Assembly (NCBI RefSeq): GCF_003265345.1
Contig: NZ_QFWW01000006.1
Span: 520,011 to 584,010 of the forward strand
Direction of reading: 5' to 3'
Length of the DNA stretch: 64,000 nt
Source: Lentzea terrae
GTDB lineage: Bacteria; Actinomycetota; Actinomycetes; Mycobacteriales; Pseudonocardiaceae
Shown here: positions 33,940-43,548 of the stretch, piece after piece
Numbering within the stretch: position 1 is the first letter of the stretch
Layout: every line of letters starts with the position of its first letter
Notes under the pieces: generated by a model
Databases searched by the model: none
Told to the model about the DNA's origin: nothing
What the model saw: only the letters and a program-made list of their open reading frames with translations
Made by a program: the position numbers and the translations under genes

Positions 33940-34694
33940 CCTCCGGGGTCGGCACTGGGAACGACGGGTGCCTCCACGGGTATCCCGTCGTTCCACAGCA
34001 ACGGCAGCAGGTCCGCACCTCGCCGCCACAGCCACGGAATACCCTTCACCAGCAACCACGCGACGTGGTGCCACACCGTGAGCTCGCGCCCGCCAGAGCA
34101 CTCCAGGCTGACCTCGCCCACCGCGTGCCCGACCGCGCGCAACTCCGCGGCGAACGCCCGCGCGAGCATCCGGTGGCCGCGTTCGGACGGGTGCAGCCGG
34201 TCGACGGCCCACGTCTCCAGCTCGTACGCGCCGGGCAACGTGTGGAGGTCGACGCACCGCACGCCGTGCCGTGCGACCACGACGTCGACCACGCGGTTGT
34301 ACTCGTCGATGCGGTCCTTCAGCACCCGCCGCAACCGGCCGGGCAGCTTGAACACGCGGCCCTGGTCGTGGAACCGCACGGTGACGACCGAGACTCCGGC
34401 AGCGGTCAGCTCGCGGCAGATGTGGTCGAGGTCCTCGTGCATCCGCCGCACCGAGAAGTCGGACCGGAGTGTGTCGTTGACGCCCGCGATGACGACGGCG
34501 GCACTGGGCCTGTCACGCAACGCCCGCGGCAGCTGGGTGCGTCGGACGTCGGCCAGCCGCGCCCCGGAGACGGCGTAGTTGCGGTAGCCGTCGGCCGGGT
34601 AGGCGGCCGAGAGGATCGGGCCGAAGCCGCGCCAGCCGCCGGGCACGAGGTCGCCGATACCGACCGCTGTCGAGTCACCGAGTAGCACCAGCAC
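33915..34694 (-). CDS. SGNH/GDSL-type hydrolase
   Basis: A 259-residue esterase-type protein with block I GDSTAVGIG (Ser8), block III GVNDT and block V DRLHPSERGH, i.e. the Ser, Asn and Asp-His residues of SGNH hydrolases. It has no signal peptide and starts almost at the catalytic Ser, which is common for cytosolic members. A C-terminal stretch (HVAWLLVKGIPWLWRRGADLLP) is unusual and may be an amphipathic membrane-binding helix. GTG start with weak ribosome site. Confidence 0.85.
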   Translation of the reverse strand: MLVLLGDSTAVGIGDLVPGGWRGFGPILSAAYPADGYRNYAVSGARLADVRRTQLPRALRDRPSAAVVIAGVNDTLRSDFSVRRMHEDLDHICRELTAAGVSVVTVRFHDQGRVFKLPGRLRRVLKDRIDEYNRVVDVVVARHGVRCVDLHTLPGAYELETWAVDRLHPSERGHRMLARAFAAELRAVGHAVGEVSLECSGGRELTVWHHVAWLLVKGIPWLWRRGADLLPLLWNDGIPVEAPVVPSADPGGHAPAVRS

Positions 34695-34747
34695 ACAGGC
34701 CAGGATCAGCGTGCCCGGTGATCTCGGAATGACCGTGCGGGAACCGT

Positions 34748-35920
34748 TCAGCGAAATGCTGGGTAAAGAGGAAGTTCGAGCACCTCAGGACCGTAGCGGT
34801 CGGCCAGTGCGCCGATCACCGCGTCGGCGTGCGAGGCCACCGTCTTCTCGCCCAGGATCAACGCGTCGCCCCGCAGCCGCATCCACCGGCCGGTCAGCAC
34901 GACACTGCGCGGTGGCGCGTTGTCGACGCTCGGCATCGGCTTGGAGAGCGCACGCCACGTCGCGAGCCACACCCACAGCAGCTGGGCCTCCAGCAGCCGC
35001 GGTAAGAGCACCGCGTCGTCGTCCATCTCCGGCCACACCGAACCGACCTCGGCCCGCCATGCGGCGACCATGGCCTCGGACATGCCCGGCGGCAGGCCCC
35101 ACCCGCACCAGCAGGACGGGAACGGCACGCGCAGCGCGGCGGCGTCGAACACGATGTCACGGACGCAGCCGCCCTCGAAGTCGACGAACCGGACACCGCG
35201 CGAGGTGACCAGGTGGTTGTCCGGACAGGACGTCGACGGACTGAACGCGCGCCGCCGGGACGTGCTGAACGCGCGGGCGGCCTCGGCCGCGAACTCGGTC
35301 GCCTGCGGGGACGTCGCAACGCCCAACGTGGACTCGAGCAGCGCCGGTAACCCCGCGATGGCCGCGTGCACGTCGACCGCGATCGGGTCCTGGCAGCACT
35401 GCGCACCGGCCCGGCGCATCAACGCGTCGAAGTCGGCGTCACGACCGGCCGTCGTGGCGTGCAGGCGGCCCATGGCGTGCGCCCACGAGAGCAGTCCGCG
35501 TTCCGCCGCGCGCGCGTCCTTCGCGTGCAGCTTCTCGGACAGCCTCGGCGCCCGGCCCAGGTCCTCCAGCACGACCAGGCGCGACGTCGCGTCGTGCGCG
35601 AAAAGCTCTGGTGTGGCGCGCTCCTCGGCCGGCAACGCGGTGAGCAGCTGGTGGCTGACGGCCTCGTGCGCCCACGGGTCGCGGTCGCCGGACGCAGCCG
35701 GATAGCGCTTCACCACGAGCGTGCGAGGCATCGAGAACGGCGAGGAGGCGACTCTCACCCGGATCACGACGGAACGACCGGTACCCCCGAGAGCCTCGGG
35801 GTCCGCGAGACGCACCTGCGCGCCCAAACGCCTGGTCAGTACCCGCTCGGCCGCGTCGACAGCTTCAGCGATCTCAGGTGAAGTCGTGTCGGGAGGGCCC
35901 GCGGTGATCTCCACGCTCAT
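34748..35920 (-). CDS. APH/choline-kinase-family phosphotransferase with altered catalytic loop
   Basis: A 390-residue kinase-fold protein: small lobe with TLVVKRYP (Lys) and a following Glu, LVVLEDLG hinge, catalytic loop and DFE metal motif (RFVDFEGG). The Brenner loop reads SPSTSCPDNHLV where related proteins have HGDPCPDN, so the catalytic Asp is replaced by Thr while the metal-binding Asn and the DFG-like Asp remain. It may be a pseudokinase or use a different base. Related actinobacterial genes are annotated as aminoglycoside phosphotransferases on fold alone; resistance should not be assumed. ATG start; followed after 53 bases by the SGNH gene. Confidence 0.8.
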   Translation of the reverse strand: MSVEITAGPPDTTSPEIAEAVDAAERVLTRRLGAQVRLADPEALGGTGRSVVIRVRVASSPFSMPRTLVVKRYPAASGDRDPWAHEAVSHQLLTALPAEERATPELFAHDATSRLVVLEDLGRAPRLSEKLHAKDARAAERGLLSWAHAMGRLHATTAGRDADFDALMRRAGAQCCQDPIAVDVHAAIAGLPALLESTLGVATSPQATEFAAEAARAFSTSRRRAFSPSTSCPDNHLVTSRGVRFVDFEGGCVRDIVFDAAALRVPFPSCWCGWGLPPGMSEAMVAAWRAEVGSVWPEMDDDAVLLPRLLEAQLLWVWLATWRALSKPMPSVDNAPPRSVVLTGRWMRLRGDALILGEKTVASHADAVIGALADRYGPEVLELPLYPAFR

Positions 35921-36022
35921 CCCCTCCGACCCTACTCCCCATGTCCGTGAGCCGGACCGACGCTAATCCGGCCAGGCTGCGACTACCACCACTCGTTGAT
36001 AACGGCTCGCGCTGTTTCCGGA

Positions 36023-36964
36023 TCACCCCTTGGACAGTGGACGTGTGGAAACACCATCCGTTGCCCTGCGCCTGCGGATCAACAGAACGAGCGCGGCCGC
36101 GACGACAATACCGATCAAGTTGATGCCCAACTGCGCCACTGCCGGGCCAACTCTGTCCCACACTCCGAGAACGGCGGCCAGCGCGGCGTATCCGGCGGCC
36201 GGAACCGTGGTGACCGAGATGAACACGCCGACGAGGGCCGCGGACTTCGCGGACGTCATCGACAGCATGCCCGCCGCGCCCGCCAGCAGTGCGACGATCA
36301 GCGAGAACGGTCCGAACTGGTAGACGAAGTCGACCTGGTGGCCGTTGACGAGCGTGTCCCTGGCGAACAGCCCGCCGAGCTCACCGAACCACGTCAGCAC
36401 GGCCGTGATCAGCATGGCCAGCGGGAAGCCGATGCCGAGCGCGATCGATGCCCGTTTGACCAGGTCCCACCGCTTCGCGACGAGCCCGACGGCGATCGCG
36501 GCGAGCGGGCCGAACTCCGGTCCGACGACCATGGCGCCGACGATCGTGACCGGCGAGTTCGTCGCGACACCCACCGCCGCCAGCAGGCAGGCGATGGTGA
36601 GGAACGCCTGGAAGGTGACGCTGGGCCGGGACTCCTCGCCGGACTTCGCGATCAGCTCTTCCCACACGATCACGTCCGAGCCCTCGCCCGGCGCGTTCTC
36701 CTCCGCGCGGTCGGCGGCGTCGGACAGCGACGTGTCGATCGACTCGATCGTGACGCCGCCGGTGTGGTCGATGTGCAGGTCGCACAACGCGATGACGATC
36801 TCGTCGACCGCTTCCCGCGCCACGTCGGCGGTGATCAGGTCACCCTCGGGATCGATCGCCGCGCCACGCAGGACCACCAGGTGGGTGGCCCCGGCGTGGT
36901 CGCGGAGGATCTTCACCGCGGCGTCGGACTGGTCTGCCGGGCAGACCACCCTCAGCCGCAGCAT
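36023..36964 (-). CDS. DUF389 family membrane protein
   Basis: A 313-residue protein: an N-terminal ~110-residue soluble alpha/beta domain (ILRDHAGATHLVVLRGAA, DEIVIALCDLHID) and a DUF389 membrane domain with about six helices including SPVTIVGAMVVGPEFGPLAAIAVGL, the family hallmark. Function is unknown. ATG overlaps the aspS stop by one base (TAATG), so it is cotranscribed with aspS. Confidence 0.85.
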   Translation of the reverse strand: MLRLRVVCPADQSDAAVKILRDHAGATHLVVLRGAAIDPEGDLITADVAREAVDEIVIALCDLHIDHTGGVTIESIDTSLSDAADRAEENAPGEGSDVIVWEELIAKSGEESRPSVTFQAFLTIACLLAAVGVATNSPVTIVGAMVVGPEFGPLAAIAVGLVAKRWDLVKRASIALGIGFPLAMLITAVLTWFGELGGLFARDTLVNGHQVDFVYQFGPFSLIVALLAGAAGMLSMTSAKSAALVGVFISVTTVPAAGYAALAAVLGVWDRVGPAVAQLGINLIGIVVAAALVLLIRRRRATDGVSTRPLSKG

Positions 36965-38742
36965 TACTGCTGCTTCTGTTCCGGCTTGAAGTCCACGCCG
37001 GCTTCCTTGCGCTGCTGCGGCGTGATCGGCGCCGGCGCGGCGGTCAGCGGGTCGTAGCCGCCACCGCTCTTCGGGAACGCGATGACCTCGCGGATCGACT
37101 CGGCGCCCGCGAGCAGCATGACGAGGCGGTCCCAGCCGAGCGCGATGCCGCCGTGGGGCGGGGCGCCGTACTTGAACGCGTCGAGCAGGAAGCCGAACTT
37201 CTCCTGCGCCTCCTCGGCACCGATGCCCATGACGTTGAACGCGCGCTGCTGCACGTCCGCGCGGTGGATACGAATCGAACCACCGCCGAGCTCGTTGCCG
37301 TTGAGGATCACGTCGTAGGCGTAGGCCAGCGCGTTGCCGGGGTCGGTCTCGAAGTTGTCGATCCACTCCGGCGTCGGGCTCGTGAACGCGTGGTGCAGGG
37401 CCGTCCAGTTGCTGCCACCGACCGCGACGTCACCGGCCTCGAGCTTGTCGACCGACTCGAACATCGGGAAGTCGACGACCCACGCGAACGCCCACGCGTT
37501 CTCGTCGACCAGGCCGACGCGGTGCGCGATCTCGACGCGGGCCGCACCGAGCAGCGCCCGCGCGTCCCTCGGGTCGCCGGCACCGAAGAAGATGCAGTCG
37601 CCGGGGTTGGCGTTGACCGCCTTGGCGAGACCGTCGCGCTCGGCGTCGGTGAGGTTCTTCGCGACCGGCCCGCCGAGCGTGCCGTCTTCCTGCACGAGCA
37701 CGTACGCGAGCCCTTTGTGGCCGCGCTGCTTGGCGAACTCCTGCCACGCGTCGAGCGTGCGCCGCGGCTGGCTCGCACCACCGGGCATGACCACGGCACC
37801 GACGTACGGCGCCTGGAACACGCGGAACGTCGTGTCCTTGAAGTACTCGGTCAGCTCCGTCAGCTCGAGCTCGAAGCGCAGGTCGGGCTTGTCCGAGCCG
37901 TACTTCGCCATCGCCTCGGCGTAGGAGATGCGGCGGAACGGCAGCGGCAGCTCGACGTCCTTCGTCTCCTTCCAGATGGCGGCGAGCAGCTTCTCCGTCA
38001 GCGCGATGACGTCGTCCTGCTCGACGAAGCTCATCTCGATGTCGAGCTGGGTGAACTCGGGCTGGCGGTCCGCGCGGAAGTCCTCGTCCCGGTAGCAGCG
38101 CGCGATCTGGTAGTAGCGCTCCATGCCGCCGACCATCAGCAGCTGCTTGAACAGCTGCGGCGACTGCGGCAGCGCGTACCAGGAGCCAGGACGCAGCCGC
38201 GCCGGCACCAGGAAGTCACGCGCGCCCTCGGGCGTGGAACGGGTCAGCGTCGGGGTCTCGATCTCGACGAACTTCTCACCGTGCAGCACCTCGCGGGCGA
38301 TCCGGCTGACCTCGCTGCGCAGCCGGATGGCCTTGGCCGGGCCGCTGCGGCGCAGGTCGAGGTAGCGGTGCTTGAGGCGCGCCTCCTCGCCCGGCTCCAC
38401 GTCGCTCTCGACCTGGAACGGCAGCGGCGCGGCCTCGTTGAGGACCTCGAGGTCGCTCACGTAGACCTCGATGGCACCGGTGGGGAGCTCGGGGTTCTCG
38501 CTGCCCTCGGGCCGCTTGCTCACCTCGCCGGTGACCTTGACGACGTACTCGCTGCGCAGCCGGTGCGCGCGCTCGGCCATCTCGCCCTCGCGGAACACGA
38601 CCTGGGCGACACCGGACGCGTCGCGGAGGTCGATGAAGATGACACCGCCGTGATCACGCCGGCGAGCGACCCACCCGGTGAGGGTGACGGACTGCCCGGC
38701 GTGCTCGGCCCGGAGTGATCCGGCCTCGTGCGTGCGCAACAC
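36964..38742 (-). CDS. aspS: Aspartyl-tRNA synthetase
   Basis: A 592-residue class II synthetase of bacterial length. Order: N-terminal OB-fold anticodon-binding domain ([24 protein letters not shown]), motif 2 region [25 protein letters not shown], the bacterial GAD insertion and motif 3 [16 protein letters not shown]. It charges tRNA-Asp; discriminating or not cannot be told here. The GTG start has AAGGAG eight bases upstream. A degenerate tandem repeat occupies the upstream region. Confidence 0.95.
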   Translation of the reverse strand: MLRTHEAGSLRAEHAGQSVTLTGWVARRRDHGGVIFIDLRDASGVAQVVFREGEMAERAHRLRSEYVVKVTGEVSKRPEGSENPELPTGAIEVYVSDLEVLNEAAPLPFQVESDVEPGEEARLKHRYLDLRRSGPAKAIRLRSEVSRIAREVLHGEKFVEIETPTLTRSTPEGARDFLVPARLRPGSWYALPQSPQLFKQLLMVGGMERYYQIARCYRDEDFRADRQPEFTQLDIEMSFVEQDDVIALTEKLLAAIWKETKDVELPLPFRRISYAEAMAKYGSDKPDLRFELELTELTEYFKDTTFRVFQAPYVGAVVMPGGASQPRRTLDAWQEFAKQRGHKGLAYVLVQEDGTLGGPVAKNLTDAERDGLAKAVNANPGDCIFFGAGDPRDARALLGAARVEIAHRVGLVDENAWAFAWVVDFPMFESVDKLEAGDVAVGGSNWTALHHAFTSPTPEWIDNFETDPGNALAYAYDVILNGNELGGGSIRIHRADVQQRAFNVMGIGAEEAQEKFGFLLDAFKYGAPPHGGIALGWDRLVMLLAGAESIREVIAFPKSGGGYDPLTAAPAPITPQQRKEAGVDFKPEQKQQ

Positions 38743-38809
38743 GGTGGTGGCTCCTTGTAGACGAAGTCAGCTTTGCCGTCAAGGCTAGCTGGAGCCACCG
38801 ACAGAATTT

Positions 38810-39085
38810 CACGCAGGGCTTTTCCTGCGGAGATGATCTCGGTTGGCCGGCGCTCGGGGCCAGCGGATCCCGATGGCCGAGCGAAACCTCGCACGGACTC
38901 TCCCAAGCGCGAGTGATCTCGGTCCGCCGGCGCGCTGGGCCAGCGGATCCCGGCGGCCAACCGAAACCCTCGCACGGGCCTGCCCAAACACAGGCGACCT
39001 CGACCGGCCCCACCCGGAGCCAGCCGATCCCGGCGGTCAACCGAAACCCTCGCACGGGTTTCCCAGGCGGAGATGATCTCGGTTG
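38810..39085. repeat. Degenerate ~80-bp tandem repeat upstream of aspS
   Basis: Units begin at about 38832 (GATGATCTCGGTTGG), 38913 (GTGATCTCGGTCCG), 38994 (GCGACCTCGACCGG) and 39072 (GATGATCTCGGTTGG), giving periods of 81, 81 and 78 bases, with a partial unit before the first. Shared internal blocks are CCAGCGGATCCCG, CGAAACCCTCGCACGG and CCCAGGCGGA. The stretch has open frames on both strands with repeat peptides but no convincing start, so it is taken as non-coding. It fills the ~360 bases between aspS and the small membrane protein gene. Confidence 0.8.
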
Positions 39086-39101
39086 GCTAGCGTGCGTCGA
39101 T

Positions 39102-39389
39102 ATGCGGATCCCGGTCGCCGTCTTCGGCATGCTCGTGATGTTCGTGGTGGGCGTCGGCGTGCTCTTCTTCGGGATTCTCGGCTTCACCCCGGTCCAGACG
39201 TGCACCGGTACCTGCTACGCGCCGTTCATGATGGCCACGGTCGGCACCATCGTGATCGGCCTGTCCGCCACCTTCGCGACGTGGTTCCGCGCGTTGCGTG
39301 AGCCGCGCGCTTACTGGCCGTACCTCGGTGCCGCGCTGATGGTCGTCCTCTACCTCGTGTCACTGAAGGTCGCGGAGCACGTCCTCTAA
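39102..39389 (+). CDS. Small membrane protein (95 aa)
   Basis: A 95-residue protein with three hydrophobic helices (res. ~5-28, ~43-62, ~72-90) and two Cys in the first loop (VQTCTGTCYAP) that could form a disulfide. No family recognised. ATG at 39102 was chosen because upstream sequence is the tandem repeat; no strong ribosome site precedes it, so a leaderless message is possible. Its 3' end overlaps the opposing HEAT-like gene by 30 bases. Confidence 0.6.
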   Translation: MRIPVAVFGMLVMFVVGVGVLFFGILGFTPVQTCTGTCYAPFMMATVGTIVIGLSATFATWFRALREPRAYWPYLGAALMVVLYLVSLKVAEHVL

Positions 39390-39725
39390 CTGCGGCCGAG
39401 CCGACGCCCACGCGGCGTGCCAGCCGCGGTCGACCTGCTCGGCGTCCCCGTAGCAGGCAATCCGTTCGATCATGTCCAGCAACGCGGCCCGATGGTCGGC
39501 GCCGAGCACGGGCATCACCTCGACCAGGAACGGCAGCACGGCCGTGGCCGCCGGGCAGACGAACCCGCCCTCCTCATGGATAGTCCGGTCGAGGTCCCTG
39601 ATGGCCTGCGCGACTTCCTCGGGATCGTTGGACAGCAACGCCCGCAGATGGCCCGGCGTGTCCAGCGCGGGACCGTACGCGTGGTCGATCTCGTGCCACG
39701 CAACGGAGTTCAGGCCCTCCAACAT
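39360..39725 (-). CDS. HEAT-like hypothetical protein (121 aa)
   Basis: A 121-residue helical protein from MLEGLNSVAWHEIDHAYGPA. The pattern DTPGHLRALLSNDPEEVAQAIRDL, TAVLPFLVEVM and HRAALLDMIERIACYG suggests two to three HEAT-type helix pairs. Similar proteins are often called HEAT-repeat or putative immunity proteins in actinomycetes; no toxin partner is next to it. The start follows CTGGTG; an extended N-terminus would include the subtilase terminator. Confidence 0.55.
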   Translation of the reverse strand: MLEGLNSVAWHEIDHAYGPALDTPGHLRALLSNDPEEVAQAIRDLDRTIHEEGGFVCPAATAVLPFLVEVMPVLGADHRAALLDMIERIACYGDAEQVDRGWHAAWASARPQLEDVLRDLQ

Positions 39726-39740
39726 GGACACCAGAATAGG

Positions 39741-39766
39741 AAAAGGCCGCGACCGAAGCCGCGGCC
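39741..39766 (-). terminator. Rho-independent terminator after subtilase 1
   Basis: On the minus strand GGCCGCG (39766-39760) pairs with CGCGGCC (39751-39745) around an eight-base loop and is followed by TTTTCC. It lies 15 bases beyond the subtilase stop and just upstream of the HEAT-like gene. Confidence 0.8.
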
Positions 39767-39781
39767 CCTTCAAAACTCAAC

Positions 39782-40951
39782 TCACGCAGTGGGCGCGAGG
39801 TACAGCAGACGGTTCGGCGAACCCGAGCCCGGCGAAGTCACCTTCGACGGCGTCGACTGCGCGATCAGGTACGAAGCGACCTGAGCCGGCGTGGCCGACG
39901 GGTTGCTCTGCAGGTACCGCGCGGCCGCACCGGCGACGTGCGGGGTGGCCATCGACGTGCCCGAGATGGTGTTCGTGGCGCTGTCACCGGTGTGCCAGGC
40001 CGAGGTGATGCTGCTGCCCGGCGCGAAGATGTCCAGGATCGAGCCGAAGTTCGAGTAGGACGCGCGGGCGTCGGTGCGCTCGGTGGCGCCGACGGTGATC
40101 GCCTCACCGACACGGGCCGGGGAGAAGCCCGACGCGTTGGCGTTGGAGTTGCCTGCCGCGACCGCGAACGTCACGCCCGCCGCGATGGCGCGGCGCACGG
40201 CGTCGTCGATCGAGGAGTTGGCGCCGCCGCCCAGGGACAGGTTCGCCACCGCGGGCTTGACCGCGTTGCGCGCCACCCAGTCGATGCCCGCCACGACACC
40301 GGCGAGCGTGCCGGAGCCGGAGTTGTTCAGCACGCGCACGCCGACGATGCGCGCGTTCTTCGCGACACCGTACTGCGAACCCGCGATGGTACCGGCGACG
40401 TGCGTGCCATGGCCGTTGCCGTCCTGGGCGACGTTGTCGTTGTCGACCGCGTCGTAGCCGTTGACCGCGCGGCCGCCGAACGTGGAGTGGCTGATGCGCA
40501 CGCCGGTGTCCACGACGTACACGTTCACACCGGAGCCGGTGGTCGTGTAGCTGTAGGAGCTGTTCAGCGGCAGGTTGCGCTGGTCGACGCGGTCAAGCCC
40601 CCATGACGGCGGGTTCGTCTGCGTCGCCTGGGTGTGGATCACCTGGTCCTGCTCGACGTACTCGACCGACGGGTCGGCCGCGAGACGCTTGGCCTGCTTC
40701 TCGGTCAGCTTGACGTTGAAGCCGCCGAAGCTGGCGTAGTCGCGTTCCACGTTCGCGCCGAAGCGGGAAGCCAGGGAGTGCGCGGAGGTCTTGCTGTCCT
40801 TCAGCTTCACGATGAAGCTGCCGGCGATCTTCTCGGGGGCGCCGAGAGAGCGGATCTCGCCCTCTGCGGCGGACGCTCCGGGCGTCATCAGGACCGACAT
40901 GGCGAGAGTCGCCACGCCGGCACCGGCCAGGAACCGGGTCTTACGCGTCAT
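39782..40951 (-). CDS. Secreted S8 subtilase 1
   Basis: A 389-residue pre-pro-protease. Signal peptide to about ASAAEG; I9 propeptide (FIVKLKDSKTSAHSLASRFG, VEYVEQDQV); catalytic domain with Asp in VYVVDTGVRI, His in [12 protein letters not shown], oxyanion Asn in [10 protein letters not shown] and Ser in [11 protein letters not shown]. No C-terminal binding domain, so it should be a freely secreted broad endopeptidase of the proteinase-K/aqualysin type. ATG at 40951 is favoured by GGA seven to eight bases upstream; ATG two codons earlier is the alternative. First of three tandem paralogues, with its own terminator. Confidence 0.9.
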   Translation of the reverse strand: MTRKTRFLAGAGVATLAMSVLMTPGASAAEGEIRSLGAPEKIAGSFIVKLKDSKTSAHSLASRFGANVERDYASFGGFNVKLTEKQAKRLAADPSVEYVEQDQVIHTQATQTNPPSWGLDRVDQRNLPLNSSYSYTTTGSGVNVYVVDTGVRISHSTFGGRAVNGYDAVDNDNVAQDGNGHGTHVAGTIAGSQYGVAKNARIVGVRVLNNSGSGTLAGVVAGIDWVARNAVKPAVANLSLGGGANSSIDDAVRRAIAAGVTFAVAAGNSNANASGFSPARVGEAITVGATERTDARASYSNFGSILDIFAPGSSITSAWHTGDSATNTISGTSMATPHVAGAAARYLQSNPSATPAQVASYLIAQSTPSKVTSPGSGSPNRLLYLAPTA

Positions 40952-41022
40952 GTGCATTCCGTTCTTTGCAGGGGAACGAACACTTTCGACGCTAAAGTTG
41001 TGACCCGGCTCCTGCCAAGAGT

Positions 41023-41039
41023 GTCCTAAAGATTAGGAC
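41023..41039. promoter_or_regulatory. Inverted repeat upstream of subtilase 1
   Basis: GTCCTAA (41023-41029)/TTAGGAC (41033-41039) with a three-base spacer lies 72 bases before the subtilase 1 start and 20 bases beyond the subtilase 2 stop. It lacks a T run, so an operator is as likely as a terminator. Confidence 0.4.
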
Positions 41040-41058
41040 GAACCTGTGTTTTCACCAT

Positions 41059-42132
41059 TCACAGAGACGGTGGCCAGTAAAGGATACGAGTGACGGGTGG
41101 CGTTCCCGGAGTGCCCGTGGTAACCAATGCGCGCTCCACCTGAGCAGGCGTGGCGGCACGGTTGAACTGCAGATAACGGGCCGCGACACCGGCCGCGTGC
41201 GGTGCGGCCATCGAGGATCCGCTCAACGTGTTGGTCGCCGTGTCGTTCGTGTTCCAGGTGGAGGGAACATCTACGCCGGCCGCCCAGATGTCCACCAGCG
41301 GACCGAAGTTCGACGAGGACGACTTCGTGTCGTTCCGCGTCAACGCACCCACGCAGATCGCCTCCGCAACCCGTTGCGGAGAAGTGTTCTTCGGATCGGT
41401 GTTGCTGCCGCCCGCCGCGACCGTGTAGGAGACACCGGACGCGATCGACTTGCGCACCGCGTCGTCCAGTGCGGCGGAAGCACTGCCGCCCAACGACATG
41501 TTCGCCACCGCGGGCTTGACGGCGTTCTTCGTCACCCAGTCGATGCCCGCGATCACACCGGCGATCGTGCCGCTGCCGCTGTCGCCGAGCACCTTGACTC
41601 CCCACACGGTGGCGCGCTTGGCGACGCCGTGCTTCGTGCCCGCGGCGATGCCGGCGACGTGCGTGCCGTGGCCGTTGCCGTCCTGCGCGACCGGGTCGTT
41701 GTCGACGAAGTCGTAGCCGTTCCTGGCACGGCCGCCGAAGTCCGTGTGCGTGACCCGGATGCCGGTGTCGATCACGTAGATGTTCACGCCGTAGCCGGTG
41801 CTCGTGTACGAGTACTGCTGGTCCAACGGCAACGCGCGCTGGTCGATCCGGTCCAGCCCCCACGGCGGGTTGAGCTGGGTGGCGTTCGCGTGCACGATCC
41901 CGTCACGCTCCACGTGGGACACGTTCGGGTCGGCCTTCAGCGAACGCAGCTGCGCAGCTGTCAGCCGAGCGCTGAAACCGTTGAAAACACTGGTGTACCG
42001 GTGTTCGACAACACCGCCGAACGAAGACACGGCACCATCGCGAAGCACCACGATGTACGAGGACGTGGCCGCGGACGCCGGAGCGACCACGACCGCTGCC
42101 GCCAGGGCGGCGACTGCCAGCAGGGCTCTCAC
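41059..42132 (-). CDS. Secreted S8 subtilase 2 with altered oxyanion residue
   Basis: A 357-residue subtilase: signal peptide [21 protein letters not shown], short I9-type propeptide ([25 protein letters not shown]), catalytic Asp in [10 protein letters not shown], His in GHGTHVAGI and Ser in [12 protein letters not shown]. The oxyanion Asn found in both neighbours (AAGNSN) is Gly here (VAAGGSNTD), and CVGA adds a Cys. Loss of that Asn reduces subtilisin activity strongly, so this copy may be weak or specialised. GTG at 42132 has AAAGGA eight bases upstream; longer forms run through the terminator of subtilase 3. Confidence 0.85.
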   Translation of the reverse strand: MRALLAVAALAAAVVVAPASAATSSYIVVLRDGAVSSFGGVVEHRYTSVFNGFSARLTAAQLRSLKADPNVSHVERDGIVHANATQLNPPWGLDRIDQRALPLDQQYSYTSTGYGVNIYVIDTGIRVTHTDFGGRARNGYDFVDNDPVAQDGNGHGTHVAGIAAGTKHGVAKRATVWGVKVLGDSGSGTIAGVIAGIDWVTKNAVKPAVANMSLGGSASAALDDAVRKSIASGVSYTVAAGGSNTDPKNTSPQRVAEAICVGALTRNDTKSSSSNFGPLVDIWAAGVDVPSTWNTNDTATNTLSGSSMAAPHAAGVAARYLQFNRAATPAQVERALVTTGTPGTPPVTRILYWPPSL

Positions 42133-42156
42133 AGGAAGTTTCCTTTCTTCGCAGGG

Positions 42157-42190
42157 AAAAAACGGCCCCGGCTCGCAGAGAGCCGGGGCC
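42157..42190 (-). terminator. Rho-independent terminator after subtilase 3
   Basis: On the minus strand an 11-bp perfect stem, GGCCCCGGCTC (42190-42180) with GAGCCGGGGCC (42174-42164), closes a five-base loop and is followed by G then six T. It lies 15 bases beyond the subtilase 3 stop and directly before the subtilase 2 ribosome site, so the two genes are separate units or subject to attenuation. Confidence 0.9.
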
Positions 42191-42205
42191 GCACAACAGA
42201 AGAGG

Positions 42206-43369
42206 TCAGCTGGTCGGCGGCCAGTGGAGGAGCCTGGTCGTCGTACCGGCACCGGGGTTGGTCACCTTGCCGTTGGTGGCGTTGGAGGTGATCGCGGTCG
42301 AAACCTGCGCGGGCGTCACGTTGAAGTTGCCCTGCAGGTACCTCGCCACCACGCCGGCGACGTGCGGCGTCGCCATCGAGGTGCCCGAGATGGTGTTCGT
42401 GGCCGTGTCACTGGTGTGCCACGAGGACGTGATGTTCCTGCCCGGCGCGAACACGTCGACGACCGGACCGTAGTTGGAGAACGAGGACCGGGCGTCGTTG
42501 ATGTCGGTCGAGCCGACGGTGATCGCCGCCCCCACCCGTGCGGGCGAGGTGTTGGCAGCGTTGGTGTTCGAGTTGCCGGCCGCGACCGCGAACGAGACAC
42601 CGCGCGTGATCGCGCCCTGCACCGCGCTGTCGAGCGACGCGTTCGCACCGCCGCCGAGCGACATGTTGGCGACGGCGGGCTTGACGTGGTTCGCGGCCAC
42701 CCAGTTGATGCCCGCGTTGACGCCGGCGAGCGTGCCGGAGCCCTGGTTGTTCAGCACGCGCACCGCGACGATCGTCGCGGCCTTCGCCACGCCGTACTGA
42801 GCACCCGCGATCGTGCCGGCGACGTGCGTGCCGTGGCCGTTGCCGTCCTGCGCGACGGCGTCGTTGTCGACGAAGTCGCGGCCGTTCTTGGCACGGCCGC
42901 CGAACGTCTGGTGGCTGATCCGGACACCGGTGTCGAGGACGTAGGCGTTCACGCCGGAACCGGTGGTGTTGTAGGTGTAGCGCTGGTCGAGCGGCAGGTT
43001 GCGCTGGTCGATCCGGTCCAGGCCCCACGACGGCGGGTTGACCTGAGTGGCCTGGATGCTGAGCACCTGGTCGCGTTCCACGAACTCGACCGAGGGGTCC
43101 GCGGCCAGTCTGCGCGCCTGGGCGTCGGACATCTTGATCGAGAAGCCCTTGAACGCGGCGTCGTACACGTACCCGATCTGGCCGCCGAAGCGCGCACCGA
43201 GCGTTGCGGCGCTCGCGGTGACGCGGTTGTCCTTCAGCTTCACGACGAAGCTGCCGGGGATGTTCTGCGCTCCGTCGAAGGTGAGGATCTCACCGACGGC
43301 GGCCTGCGCGGGTGCCGCGAACGCGGCGATCATGACCGCCGAACCCAGCAGAGTTGCTGTCTTGCGCAT
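42206..43369 (-). CDS. Secreted S8 subtilase 3
   Basis: A 387-residue pre-pro-protease very close to subtilase 1: signal peptide ending APAQAA, I9 propeptide ([25 protein letters not shown]), Asp in [10 protein letters not shown], His in [11 protein letters not shown], Asn in [10 protein letters not shown] and Ser in [11 protein letters not shown], ending soon after. ATG start with AGGA seven bases upstream. The three tandem genes probably arose by local duplication; copies 1 and 3 keep a complete active site. Confidence 0.9.
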   Translation of the reverse strand: MRKTATLLGSAVMIAAFAAPAQAAVGEILTFDGAQNIPGSFVVKLKDNRVTASAATLGARFGGQIGYVYDAAFKGFSIKMSDAQARRLAADPSVEFVERDQVLSIQATQVNPPSWGLDRIDQRNLPLDQRYTYNTTGSGVNAYVLDTGVRISHQTFGGRAKNGRDFVDNDAVAQDGNGHGTHVAGTIAGAQYGVAKAATIVAVRVLNNQGSGTLAGVNAGINWVAANHVKPAVANMSLGGGANASLDSAVQGAITRGVSFAVAAGNSNTNAANTSPARVGAAITVGSTDINDARSSFSNYGPVVDVFAPGRNITSSWHTSDTATNTISGTSMATPHVAGVVARYLQGNFNVTPAQVSTAITSNATNGKVTNPGAGTTTRLLHWPPTS

Positions 43370-43548
43370 TGCGTTGTCCTGTTCGTCGCAGGGGTGATCA
43401 GGAACCCAATCGGGACTATGGCGGCGTAATAGACCCGAGATCTGAACTTTCCGGGTTTGTCACCCTCCCGAAACCGCCGATCGGCTGTACCGCGTTCCCT
43501 TTGCTGCCGATAACCTCTCGGACTTGACTCCGGGAAACGGAGGACTGG

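Noticed and set aside
34748..35920. Aminoglycoside resistance gene
   Set aside because: Only the fold supports it; the catalytic Asp is missing and there is no resistance context.
38810..39085. CRISPR-like array
   Set aside because: Repeats are ~80 bp, degenerate and directly abutting, without unique spacers, and no cas genes are near.
38654..39205. Minus-strand frame with repeated GFRLxAGI-like peptides
   Set aside because: The peptide repeat is the translation of the ~80-bp DNA repeat; all frames are open there and no start with a ribosome site is present.
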